DNA of 64,000 nucleotides from Symbiodinium natans (Eukaryota; Sar; Dinophyceae; Suessiales; Symbiodiniaceae): the NCBI GenBank assembly GCA_905221605.1, contig CAJNDS010000135.1:152001-216000 (forward strand), given 5' to 3'. Of the stretch, positions 11,246-20,040 are shown piece after piece (position 1 is the first letter of the stretch; the number at the start of each line of letters is the position of its first letter). Position numbers and translations under genes: made by a program. A model generated the notes under the pieces. That model ran no database searches, was not told the DNA's origin, and worked only from the letters and a program-made list of their open reading frames with translations.

Positions 11246-14200
11246 CCCCTCCCCACCCCGCCTAAACCCTAAACCCTAAACCCTAAACTCTAAACCCTAA
11301 ACCCTAAACCCAAAACCCAAAACCCCTAAACCCCTAAACCCGTAAACCCCTAAACCCTAAATCCTAAACCCTAAACCCTCAACCCAAACCCCAACCACAG
11401 CACCCCACAGGGGGGCCCAAACCACAGGGGGCGGGGCGGGGAGTAAACCCTAAACCCTAAACCCTAAACCCGAAACCCTAAACCCTAAACCCTAAACCCT
11501 AAACCCTAAACCCTAAACCCTAAAACCCTAAACCCTAAACCCTAAACCCTAAACAAACCCAAACCCAAACCCCAACCACACGGGGCCCAAACCACAGGGG
11601 GGCGGGGCGGGGAATGAATTTGGGGGGGGCCATGGGGGGGGGTACCATGGGGTGGGGGGGGGTGGGGGGGCAGCGACGCTGCACCATATATAAGGGCTCG
11701 CCCTTCTCAGGGCCCATACTATGGGACCATGGAACTACCCCTAAACCCTAAACCCTAAACCCTAAACCCTAAACCCTAAACCCTAAACCCTAAACCCTAA
11801 ACCCTAAACCCTATACGCCCCTCGGAGAGTTTCGCTTCGCCTTCCTTCTGAGGCGCATCCCCATCAAGGGCTGGAAGAGCACATCGAGAGGCAGGGACTG
11901 TTGGATTTCAGAAAATGATCATGGCAAGTGCCCTAAACCCTGAGCCCTCTAGCCCTAAGCCCTATAGCCCTAAACCCTAAACCCTCAACCCTTACGACCC
12001 GTACCCAAAACCTAAAGCCAAAAACTGGGGGGCAAAGAACTTGGGTGTTGGGGAGATGAGTGGCTAAGGATTGAGGGGTGCAAGAAACCGGTCGAGAGGT
12101 TTTAGGGATGAGGACACATACCGTCTGCGGATGGAGGACACTTTTTAAGGTGCTTAGTAGGGAATGAGGGAAATAGGGCCCTACATACACCCTTTAAGGG
12201 ATGATACACAAGGTGCTACACATACCCTTTAAGGGATTCTACAGGGCCCTATATATATATATATATATATACATATATACACCCTTTGTAGGGCCCTGCT
12301 TCCCTTGCTGAAGTGGAGAAGCAGCTCCATGTGAACAGCTTAAGCCCAGGTCGAAGTGCGATCGTTGTGATTTGCAGAACTCCGGCCAACCGTGGCTCAA
12401 GCGATGAGGTGCAGAAATCGAGAAGTGTACCGCAGGTCTGTGAGGTTTGGACTCCTCTTGGGGGAAGTGAGGGGTGGTTGGGTTTGGGGGTGGGTTTCCG
12501 GTTTTCGGTTTCCCTTAGACCCTAGGCCCTTAGCCCCCGTTGGTACTGCATTGAGGAGGGAAGTTTGGAGTTTGTGTAGTGTTCTTTGGGGTTTGAAGTC
12601 CAGGGTCTAGAGAAGATCAGCATGGCATCCCCTGCGCAAGATGACACCGCACAGAATCGAAGAAGTGATGTTCAACAGGTTATGACCGCCCAAGTTGACG
12701 CTGGTCCTGCTGAAACTTCGCTCGAAGGTGAAACCCATGGCCCTCAGTACGCTGGAAGTTGCAATGGAACATCTGGCGGCAGGGAAGCTGTGGGCACAGA
12801 GAGGGAGGGCCGAGCTGGGCCTAGGGGAACACCCTCAATAGGAGGCCTTAGCGCCAGGTCAGCAGTGTGGATCCACTTATGGGACAATGGGCTCAGCAGT
12901 GGGTTTGGCGAGTGGCGCAATGGTTCCGATAGTTGGTGGTGCAAGGCCCGTTAGCAGCAGTGAGATGGCAATTGGAGCGATGGTGAGTGCTGGCGGTGGT
13001 TCTGTCAACGAGCAAACGATGGCTCCTGGCATGCCCTTGAATGCGATCATCAATGCTTCGCAATTGCCAGCAGCAGAGCATGTGCAGTTTCCGGAAGATG
13101 TGCTAGCGGCCCAACTTTCTGGTGCGGCACATGTTGGAGAGGTGGCGCTCAGAGCAAATATGGCTGGCGAGGGAGAGGCGAGTAGAAAGGCTTCGACGAC
13201 AGGCTGCCAGAGCAGTTGAGGAGGAGCTTCCCGCATGGAAGGAAGGGGCTGAAGTTTAAGAAGGAAGGGGCTGAAGTTGAAGAAGAACTACCGCCTCCGA
13301 CTAGGTTGAGTCAGATCCAGCAGTCAGAAGAGCAAGCTTCATCATCAACATTGGCACGGGAAAATAGGCCAATCATGGTGGACAAGCAGACACAAGCCAC
13401 ACCTGCGATCAGACCATGTGATCCTCCACCAAGGCAGATTGAGATGCAGATGCAGCAGGTTCTACATGATAGTCCATATTTCCTGACGGACCATGGCGAT
13501 GCGCTTCATACCCTCTAGGGCTTGTTGGGGTCTTAGGAACGCTTCGAGAGTCAATCAGAGAATGCTGTGTCGGTGCTGTCGAGACAATGGGGGAGCATCA
13601 CTCTATGATCGCAAGCCGGGAACCAGCAGATCTTCGGCAAGCAGATACCTCTTAGCCTGGAGGGCTAATCTTCGCAGTTTGGTGAAGTTCTTTTGTGAAT
13701 TGCAGAACTCCGGCCAACCGTGGCTCAAGCGATGAGGTGCACAAATCGAGAAGTGTACTGCAGGCCTGTGAGGTTTGGATTCCTCTTGGGGGAAGTGAGG
13801 GGTGGTTGGGTTTGGGGGTGGGTTTCCGGTTTTCGGTTCCCCTTAGACCCTAGGCCCTTAGGCCCCGTTGGTACACCATTGAGGAGGGAAGTTTGGAGTT
13901 TGTGTAGTGTTCTTTGGGGTTTTAAGTCCAGGGTCTAGAGAAGATCAGCATGGCATCCCCTGCGCAAGATGACACCGCACAGAATCGAAGAAGTGATGTT
14001 CAACATCCCTCCATATACCCTTGAAGTTCTGCAGGGCCCTACTACCCTCATGCCCTACTAAGAACCAGCCAGCTGTTCTACCAAACGAGGGGGGTGGAAG
14101 TGCCCTCTTTCACCGACATTGTCTAAACCCTAAACCCTAAACCCCGCCCCAAGCCCTCGTCACGCCACCAACCCCTGGAGTTTTAGTACATCTTTGCCAC

Positions 14201-17200
14201 TGCCATGCGCCTGATGTCGCAATGAGAACGTCCTGAGCCACTGGATCATGTCGCTTCATGAGGGTTTAGGGTTTACGGTTTAGGGGTTTGTGATTGAGGG
14301 ATGCCCTGACGCTTGCGAGCGTCCAATCCTTGACCTTTAAACCCCAAACCTCCTCAGCCTCTCAATCCTGAACTCTTCACTCTACACTGCAAGCTGTGAC
14401 CTTTAGGCTTTGTCTGGGGTTGAGGAATTAGGGTATAAGGTTTACGGTTTAGGGTTGAGTCTTCCGCGCAGGTATCGCAATAGCCCTGCCTGGCGCTGAG
14501 CTTGTGGCCCGCGCATGCGTGTTGTGAGGTGAGAATGGTGGTTTGGCTTGGTCCACACACTCAGGGGGTATGATCTCAACCCTAAACCCTAAACCCTAAA
14601 CCCTAAACCCTAAACCCTAAACCCTAAACCCTAAACCCTAAACCCTAAACCCTAAACAAATCCTAAATCCTAAACCCTAAACAAACCTTAAACCTTAAAC
14701 CCTAAACCCTAAACCCTAAACCTTAAACCCTAAACCCGAAACCCGAAGCCCTAGGGTGGGCTCTTTTGAAAGTGAGCCACCCTAGAGGGTTTAGGGTTTA
14801 GGGTTTAGGGTTTGGGGTTTAGGGTTTAGGGTTTAGGGTTTAGGGTTTAGGGTTTAGGGTTTAGGGTTTAGGGTTTAGGGGGTTCAATGGGGGCGGGGGG
14901 GGGGGGGGTGGGGCGGGGGTAATCTAACCCAAGGTTCCCCAATACTCCCCCGCCACTCCCTGAGGCCTCCCGAAGCTTCCCTAAGGTTTTAGGTTTAGGG
15001 TTTAGGGTTTAGGGTTTAGGGTTTAGGGTTTAGGGTTTAGGGTTTAGGGTTTATGGTTTAGGGTTTAGGGTTTAGGGTTTAGGTTTTGGGGTTTAGGGAT
15101 TTAGGGTTTAGGGTTGAAGAATATCCACATGCACAGCTACATTTTTCCAAAAGTCCTGAACGCGGGAAGTCTTGAAAGCAGCATGACCTGCAAACCCTAA
15201 ACCCTCAACCCTAAACCCTAGACCCTAAACCCTAGACCCTAAACCCTAGACCCTAAACCCTAAACCCTAAACCCTAAACCCTAAACCCTACCGCACCGAG
15301 GTCATGCATTCCAGCATGCCGGACGAGCCAGGGGCCCCAGTTGCCCTGTGGAAGGGCCAGGAAAGCGGCAGTGTGTTGAGGGTTTTTTCGGGGGCTTTAG
15401 GGCTTTTAGCGATTAGTGTTTTTAGGGTTTTAGGATTTTTTCGGGTGGTTTTAGGGCTTTTAGCGATTTAGTGTTTTTGGGGTTTTAGGATTAGGGCTCT
15501 TTGGGAATTTCGGGTTTGAGGATAAGGGCTCTTTAGGGACTTTCGGGTTTTAGGATTAGGGTTGTAGAGTTTTTAGGGATTTGGGTTTTTTGGGCCTTAG
15601 GGTTTTGGGGCTTCAGAGTGTTAGGGATTCAAGATTTTTAGGGTTTTAGGGTTTTAGGGCTTTCAGGGAGACAGGGCTTTAGGATTCTTTTGGGGGATTT
15701 TGGGTTTTTTAGGGCTTTAGGGTTTTTAGAGATTTCGGGTTTTTAGGACTTTAGGGTTTTAGTGGATTTCAGGTTTTCCGTGTTTTCAGATTAGGGCTTT
15801 AGGGGGTTTAGGGTTTTCAGAGTTTTTCGGGTTTTAGGGGTCTAGGGCTTGAGGTTTTTTAAGGTTTTTTTCGGGTTTTAGGGATTTAGGGCTGTAGGGT
15901 TTTTAGGGCTTTAGGGCTTTTAGGGATCTAGGTTTTGTTTTAGCATTTTGGGCTTTAGGGTTAAGGGTTTAGGGGTTTGGGGTCTCAAGGCTGTCTTTAG
16001 GTGCCATGATCCGTTTTGTTTCAACATATTCGGGGGTTATGGGTCGAGGGTTGACCTTCAGCAACACTTCAAAACGGTGCTGGAGGGCATGCTGGGTTAG
16101 GCTTCTAGCTCTTGAGGGGTTTGGGCTTTATTCGTTTATGTGTATTGAATGAATAGGGTGTTCGAGTTTGGGGTTTTAGGGCTTTGAACTCAACGTGTTG
16201 GCCCCATGTTTTTTTTTTTTTTGGGGGGGGGGGGGGGGGTTAGGCGAACGGTTTAGGCTGTTCGGATTCAGGCTTGGTTTTTGTGTTACGGGTTTAGGGC
16301 TTCGGTTTTGGCAAAGCATCGCTGTGGGGTTTACCGTTGTATGGTGTTTAGGGTTTTACGTGGAGGTTCATGGTACTTATAATTATAGCTGTACTTATAA
16401 CTGTACTTATAAGCCACTAAGGTGCCCTAATATGGTTATAAGTATAGTTATATGTACAGGTATAATTGGTGAAGAAGTACCATGGACCTCCAAGTAGGGT
16501 TCAGGGGTTAGAGGGCACTGCTAGGTAGGACTTCGGGGTTGCCCCGCCGCTGATTGGGTTGCGGAGGTTTCTTGTTGCAGGAAGATTGTTCAGAGTGTTG
16601 CCCTAAACCCTAAACCCCAAACCCTAAACCCTAAACCCTAAACCCCAAACCCCAAACCCTAAACCCCAGACCCTAAACCCTAAACCCTAAGCCCTACAGG
16701 TTCCAGCCCCTTGCACTTTCTACCAGCAGTTGCCTCTGAATCTTCCTGGACGGAATGGATCAGGTCAAGTTTCGGATTCCGAGGCAGGAAGAGCGGGCCT
16801 CGTCAGTCACGAGGATCTCGAAAACAGACTCTCTCAGGGTTTAGGGTTTAGGGTTTAGGGTTTAGTAGCACTTCGTTCACCGAACGAGGTCGTCCACTCG
16901 GAGCCCTTCCTCAAGGAATCAGCTTGCAGCAAGACAATACGTACCGGGAAGGCAAGAACCATCATAGGGTTTAGGGTTTAGGGTTTAGGGTTTAGGGTTT
17001 AGGGTTTAGGGTTTAGGGTTTAGGGTTTAGGGTTTAGGGTTTAGGGTTTAGGGTTTAGGGTATGCTGGTTGCCATGAACGCACGTTGGAGTGTTCCATCC
17101 TACCTGCGAGTCGGGCACAGTCTTTTGCCTGCCCGGGCTTCGGGTTCAGGGTGTAATGTTTATTATCTTTAGAGGACGGTGTCCACTTGTAGAGTTAGAT

Positions 17201-17629
17201 GGTGGAAACCCTGAACCCTAAACCCTAAACCCTAAACCCTAAACCCTAAACCCTAAACCCTAAACCCTAAAGGATAGATTCATTGCATTAAAAAAAGGAT
17301 AGATTCTGTTGCTGTCGGTTAGGGTGGGGTCAGATGAGCTCGCAGACTCCGGCCGCCCTGGGGGAGCAACAGGCCTATGACCTGGCAAAGGGTTTAGGGT
17401 TCAAAGTTTAGGGTTTAGGGTTTAGGGCTCAGAGTCTCTTGGGGGTAGTTTCATAGTTCTTGGGGAACCCTTACATACCCCTTATATGCCTAAATCCAAG
17501 GGCCCATAAGGGTTTAGGGTTTAGGGTTCAGGGTTTAGGGTCTCAGGTACAAGCCCATGATCTTCCAGAATGGCAAGCCGATTGCTTTTCCCGAGCCCAC
17601 CAGGACCCGACGCGTCGGAGCAGCCCTTG
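3970..17629 (+). CDS. Mei2-like RNA-binding protein gene (RRM_2 domain), ten mini-exons
   Basis: Joining 3970-4009, 5835-5883, 6941-6996, 7956-8007, 8949-8990, 9653-9670, 11853-11890, 14472-14487, 15301-15326 and 17547-17629 gives about 140 codons in one frame. In order they carry the hallmarks of the C-terminal RRM of Mei2-like proteins: TTVMLRHIPNR, YDFVYLPIDF, NLGYCFVNL, FEGFKDW, EVSWAHPHQGLEEHIER, YRNSPVMH, DEYKPMIFQNG. Mei2-like proteins bind RNA and act in meiosis and development in yeast and plants; the family is abundant in dinoflagellates. Introns begin GC in eight cases and GT in one, and every exon begins with G after AG. Introns hold telomeric arrays, palindromic elements and a 312-bp direct repeat. 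Both ends of the gene are uncertain. Identity is strong; transcription and exact splice points are inferred. Confidence 0.85.
4464..4983. repeat. (TAC)n microsatellite block
   Basis: About 500 bp of TAC with embedded AAC, ACG, CTG and CTCCTA runs. Gives poly-Tyr, poly-Thr and poly-Val frames that are not genes. In Mei2-like intron a-b. Confidence 0.97.
5835..5883 (+). CDS. Mei2-like exon b
   Basis: Reads YTSMQLVELLDAKGFE, the helix that follows NIPN-Y-T in the family. Acceptor TTGCAG; donor GCCCAA at 5884. It ends on a whole codon. A family 6 palindrome starts 57 bp into the intron. Confidence 0.85.
5940..6050. mobile_element. family 6 palindrome (CTTGGTAGCCCA)
   Basis: CTTGGTAGCCCAGTGGTACC … TTAGTGGGCTACCAAGG. 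Confidence 0.85.
6355..6425. mobile_element. family 3 palindrome (GGTCCATGTACCT)
   Basis: AGGGTCCATGTACCTGATTA, CTTGGGCC … AAGTACTTTCAGGCCCAAG. In Mei2-like intron b-c. Confidence 0.75.
6941..6996 (+). CDS. Mei2-like exon c: YDFVYLPIDF motif
   Basis: Reads AKYDFVYLPIDFQNKVNLG, the diagnostic central motif of Mei2 RRMs. Acceptor AAGCAG; donor GTGCCC at 6997, the only GT donor among the internal exons. The split Gly codon is completed by the first base of exon d. Confidence 0.9.
7956..8007 (+). CDS. Mei2-like exon d: GYCFVNL motif
   Basis: Reads YCFVNLLTHQWALKFKE, continuing NLG- to the family's NxGYAFVN strand. The acceptor lies at the end of a telomeric array (…CCCTAAACCCTTAG|G), so telomeric repeat supplies the pyrimidine-rich stretch and the AG. 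Donor GCGCCC at 8008. Confidence 0.9.
8627..8696. mobile_element. family 1 palindrome (TTGGGATGTTCCC), deleted copy
   Basis: Both ends present (TTGGGATGTTCCCCCC…AGGGGGAACATCCCA) with a shortened middle. Confidence 0.8.
8949..8990 (+). CDS. Mei2-like exon e: FEGFKDW
   Basis: Reads EFEGFKDWLFDSIK, matching the F-x-GF-DW region after the FVN strand. Acceptor AAAAG|G; donor GCAAGG at 8991. Phase 0 at both ends. Confidence 0.85.
9653..9670 (+). CDS. Mei2-like micro-exon f: EVSW
   Basis: An 18-nt exon reading ASEVSW, the C/SEVSW strand of the domain. Acceptor CACGAG|G; donor GCCAGA at 9671. It could be slightly longer on the left, but phase and family alignment favour this start. Confidence 0.75.
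10077..10189. mobile_element. family 5 palindrome (GGGGTTTACGAAAA / TTTCGGAAACCCCC)
   Basis: ATATGGGGGTTTACGAAAAA … C20 … AATTTCGGAAACCCCCCAT. The C tract sits at GGTACC. Confidence 0.8.
10698..10851 (+). repeat. interstitial telomeric array (TTTAGGG)n
   Basis: About 21 heptamers with three variants, directly after a C22 tract. Confidence 0.97.
11180..11243. repeat. C64 homopolymer
   Basis: Uninterrupted run of 64 C. Other runs of 28 or more: G37 at 8560, G31 at 9207, G28 at 38833, G31 at 41318, G28 at 50912. Confidence 0.95.
11442..11560 (-). repeat. telomeric array flanked by a direct duplication
   Basis: About 16 heptamers. The ~50-bp sequence around CCCAAACCACAGGGGGCGG is present on both sides (11389-11441 and 11565-11613). 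Confidence 0.95.
11853..11890 (+). CDS. Mei2-like exon g: AHPHQGLEEHIER
   Basis: Matches the SHPHQGLEAHVERYRNSPVM block nearly residue for residue. Acceptor TCTGAG|G; donor GCAGGG at 11891. It ends in the first two bases of the Arg codon completed by exon h. Confidence 0.85.
12175..12297. repeat. GGGCCCTA inverted repeats with (TA)n
   Basis: AGGGCCCTACATACACCCTT … AAGGGATTCTACAGGGCCCT, then (TA)12 and TACACCCTTTGTAGGGCCCT: two linked palindromes. Confidence 0.75.
12366..12677. repeat. 312-bp direct repeat, left copy
   Basis: About 97% identical (roughly ten substitutions, no net indel) to 13694-14005, spaced 1,328 bp. Contains CCGGCCAACCGTGGCTCAAG near its start and an ATG-initiated frame MASPAQDDTAQNRRSDVQQ near its end. 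Excluding the first base, the unit starts TG and ends CA, as LTRs do, but I see no target duplication. It lies inside Mei2-like intron g-h. Confidence 0.9.
12619..13518 (+). pseudogene. decayed coding segment between direct repeats
   Basis: Protein-like sequence continues only with frame changes. Frame 1 from MASPAQDD runs to ~12950. Frame 2 covers 12887-13219 (QFPEDVLAAQLSGAAHVGE). Frame 3 covers 13107-13254 (HMLERWRSEQIWLARE, then RRQAARAVEEELPAWKEGAEV). Frame 1 covers 13255-13518 (EVEEELPPPTRLSQIQQ). A 15-bp partial duplication (GAAGGGGCTGAAGTT at 13242 and again near 13264) explains the last shift. The family is not recognised; a retroposed gene copy or retroelement remnant is possible. 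Confidence 0.45.
13694..14005. repeat. 312-bp direct repeat, right copy
   Basis: Second copy of 12366-12677. Just outside it (14006-14043) is CATATACCCTTGAAGTT…CAGGGCCCTAC, which resembles 12222-12256 just outside the left copy. The whole 1.6-kb block may therefore have entered a pre-existing GGGCCCTA palindrome. Confidence 0.9.
14472..14487 (+). CDS. Mei2-like micro-exon h: YRNSP
   Basis: A 16-nt exon, G TAT CGC AAT AGC CCT, that exactly bridges HIER and VMH. Acceptor GCGCAG|G; donor GCCTGG at 14488. It is so short that only phase and flanking exons reveal it. Confidence 0.8.
14577..14885. repeat. two telomeric arrays in opposite orientation around a hairpin
   Basis: CCCTAAA units (14577-14735), then CCCTAGGGTGGGCTC-loop-GTGAGCCACCCTAGA (about 14751-14785), then TTTAGGG units to 14885. 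The order C-strand then G-strand is that of the two ends of a linear chromosome, with only ~35 bp between. Confidence 0.9.
15301..15326 (+). CDS. Mei2-like exon i: VMHSSMPDE
   Basis: Continues YRNSP- with VMHSSMPDE, as in the family (VMH-x-x-VPDEYKP). Acceptor ACCGAG|G just after a telomeric array; donor GCCAGG at 15327. It ends GA, completed by G of the next exon. Confidence 0.85.
16358..16497. mobile_element. family 2 palindrome
   Basis: TACGTGGAGGTTCATGGTAC … GTACCATGGACCTCCAAGTA; centre of ACTTATAA repeats. In Mei2-like intron i-j. Confidence 0.85.
16966..17060 (+). repeat. interstitial telomeric array
   Basis: Thirteen TTTAGGG units inside Mei2-like intron i-j. Confidence 0.95.
17547..17629 (+). 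CDS. Mei2-like exon j: YKPMIFQNG tail
   Basis: Reads YKPMIFQNGKPIAFPEPTR then RTRRVGAAL, the usual end of the domain followed by a basic tail. Acceptor GTCTCAG|G directly after G-strand telomeric repeats. A GT at 17630 is a possible donor; without it the frame runs into telomeric repeat. The stop codon is not located. Confidence 0.8.
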
Positions 17630-17683
17630 GTGGGTTTAGGGGTTTAGGGTTTAGGGCTTCGGGCTTAGGGTTCAGGGTTAGGG

Positions 17684-17763
17684 TACTATTTGCTGAAGAA
17701 TCCCAAGAATGGAGGAACAGTGCCTATGTTGCCCTTGTAAGGAAGAACATCTTTTCTTGGGCA
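17684..17763. mobile_element. family 4 palindrome, right end lost to telomeric repeat
   Basis: TACTATTTGCTGAAGAATCC … TTTTCTTGGGCA, then CCCTAAA units. Confidence 0.8.
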
Positions 17764-17866
17764 CCCTAAACCCTAAACCCTAAACCCTCAACCCTAAACC
17801 CTAAACCCTAAACCTAAACCCTAAACCCTAAACCCTATCGGGCCCTTGAAAACTGGATCGTTCCAG

Positions 17867-17909
17867 GACGATCAAAGCTCCAAAAGTCCGGGCAAACCGC
17901 GACCGCCAG
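17867..17909 (+). CDS. possible 3' exon of Mei2-like gene
   Basis: TTCCAG|GA then RSKLQKSGQTATAR. The two-base start fits the one-base end of exon j. The end is not defined by a good donor, and the other frames are also open. Confidence 0.25.
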
Positions 17910-18115
17910 GGATCCAAAGAGGCCTTGGGGGGGGGGGGGGGGGTTAGGTTTTTTGGGGTTAAAAGAACTAGAAGAGGGATGGCCCGAAAGCATCGATTTG
18001 CCGTGCGTTGACTCCATGCTGTTGACTCTTTGTAATCGAACTGTATGCACTTGGAGAAATGTATGCCCTTACATGGTTGCATAGTCACTTGTACACTGCA
18101 CTTGTCTGATTTGCG

Positions 18116-19015
18116 ATGGTTTTGGAACCAGCGAATTCGGGGACCATGGTATACTTGCGATGCTTTTTGAACCAGCGAATTCGGGGACCATGGTTTTCGC
18201 GATGGTTTTTGGAACCAGCGAATTCGGGGACCATGGTTTTTGCGATGGTTTTGGAAACAGCGATTTCGGGGACCATGGTATTTGCGATGCTTTTGGAAAC
18301 AGCGAATTCGGGGACCATGGTATTTGCGATGGTTTTGGAACCAGCGAATTCGGGGACCAGGGTATTTGCGATGGTTTTGGAACCACGATATTTGCGAGGT
18401 TTTCGAGGCCCCGGAATTCGAGTCCCACGACATTTGCAAGGGTTTCGAGGAATTCGAGTCCCAATATTTGCGAGGTTTTCGAGGCCCCGGAATTCGAGTC
18501 CCACGACATTTGCAAGGGTTTCGAGGAATTCGAGTCCCGCGATATTTGCGATGGTTTATTTGCGATGGGTTTCGACATGCAAGCTCCGGGTGTCCGCGGC
18601 GGGAATGCTATTTGCAAGGTTTTCAAGTACGTCTGGAATTCCGCTTCCATGCTATATGCGGTGTTTTCAAGCGCCCAGATGTCCGTTACCATGCTATTTG
18701 CAGTGTTTTCAAGCGCCCAGATGTCCGTTACCATGCTATTTGCGGTGTTTTCAAGCGCCCAGATGTCCGTTACCATGCTATTTGCAGTGTTTTCAAGCGC
18801 CCAGATGTCCGTTATCATGCTATTTGCGGCGTTTTCATGCGCCCAGATGTCCGTTACCATGCTATTTGCGGCGTTTTCAAGCGCCTAGATGTCCGTTACC
18901 ATGCTATTTGCGGTGTTTTCAAGCGCCCAGATGTCTACCATGCTATTTGCGGTGTTTTCAGGCGGCCAGATGTCCGTTACCATGCTATTTGCGGTGTTTT
19001 CAGACGCCCAGGGCG
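18116..19015. repeat. 42-bp satellite, two diverged subfamilies
   Basis: Units with TATTTGCGATGGTTTTGGAA…GGACCATGG (18131, 18174, 18218, 18260, 18302, 18344) and TATTTGCGGTGTTTTCAAGC…CGTTACCATGC (from ~18650), both 42 bp and sharing the same core. A 77-bp composite lies between them. Because 42 is divisible by 3, several frames stay open. Confidence 0.95.
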
Positions 19016-19465
19016 TCCGCGGCGTACTATACGTCTGTGCTACAAAAAGTCGACTTTCCAGCCACGGAAGCTCCGCGTGTGCGCGGCGTACTACGTGAGT
19101 ACTACAAAAAGTCGACTTTCCAGCCACGGAAGCTCCGGGCGTCCCCGGCGTACTATACGTCTGTGCTACAAAAAGTCGACTTTCCAGCTACGGAAGCTCC
19201 GCGTGTGCGCGGCGTACTACGTTTGTACTACAAAAGTCGACTTTCCAGCCACGGAAGCTCCGGGCGTCCCCGGCGTACTATACGTCTGTACTACAAAAGT
19301 CGACTTTCCAGCTACGGAAGCTCCGCGTGGCGTACTACGTTTGTACTACAAAAGTCGACTTTCCAGCCACGGAAGCTCCGGGCGTCCCCTGCGTACTACG
19401 TTTGTACTACAAAACTCGATTTTCCAGCCACGGAAGTCCCCGGCGTACTACGTCTGTACTACACA
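19015..19465. repeat. ~61-bp satellite
   Basis: About seven units with GTCGACTTTCCAGCCACGG and alternating GTGTGCGCGG / GCGTCCCCGG variants; later units shorten. Confidence 0.95.
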
Positions 19466-19915
19466 AGTCGAAAAACAAACGCAAAAAACGCAAAAACACT
19501 ACGGTTTTAGCACCGCGACCACGCGAAAACCCGCAGAGGGGTTACGTTTGCATGTCAAGAAACGCAAAAACACGAGGGTTTCGGCACCGCGCCAACGCCG
19601 AAAGCCGCAGAGGGGTTACGTTTGTATGTCAAAAAACGCAAAAACACCACGGTTTTGGCACCGTGCCAACGCCGAAACCCGCAGAGGGTTGTCTGCGGCC
19701 ACGAAAAAAAGTACCAAAAACGACGGTTTTAGCACCGCGACCCGGCGATCACCCGCAGAGGGTTGTCCGCGGCCACAAAGAAACGTAAAAAAACGACGGT
19801 TTTGGCACCGCGACCACGCCGAAACCCGCAGAGGGTTGTCCGCGCAAATCAAGAAACGTAAAAAAACGACGGTTTTAGCACCGCGACCACGCCGAAACCC
19901 GCAGAGGGTTGCAAT
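19466..19915. repeat. ~74-bp satellite
   Basis: Six units containing GGTTTTAGCACCGCGACCAC and CCCGCAGAGGGTT. A 580-codon + frame (18240-19979) runs through this and the two arrays before it. Confidence 0.95.
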
Positions 19916-20040
19916 CCCGATTGGCGATGTCAACCCAGCCCGCCGCCTTAGAAAGAGTAATTTTAATTTAGAAATCTAGGACTGGGTACGAAGGTCTAGT
20001 AAATTCTACGTAAATCCAGAAATTTGTATTCACTGATTAC

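Noticed and set aside
11535-12190. Minus-strand frames ending GLGFRV-type
   Set aside because: GFRV/GLGFR strings are the translation of TTTAGGG repeats; such tails were discounted everywhere.
16739-16960. Exon-like islands inside Mei2-like intron i-j (e.g. VVHSEPFLKESACS, minus SVFEILVTDE)
   Set aside because: The domain is contiguous across exons i and j, so they do not belong to this transcript, and both strands are open. Left uncalled.
17828-19127. Minus-strand frames of 140-260 codons
   Set aside because: They mirror the 42-bp satellite, whose length keeps all frames in register.
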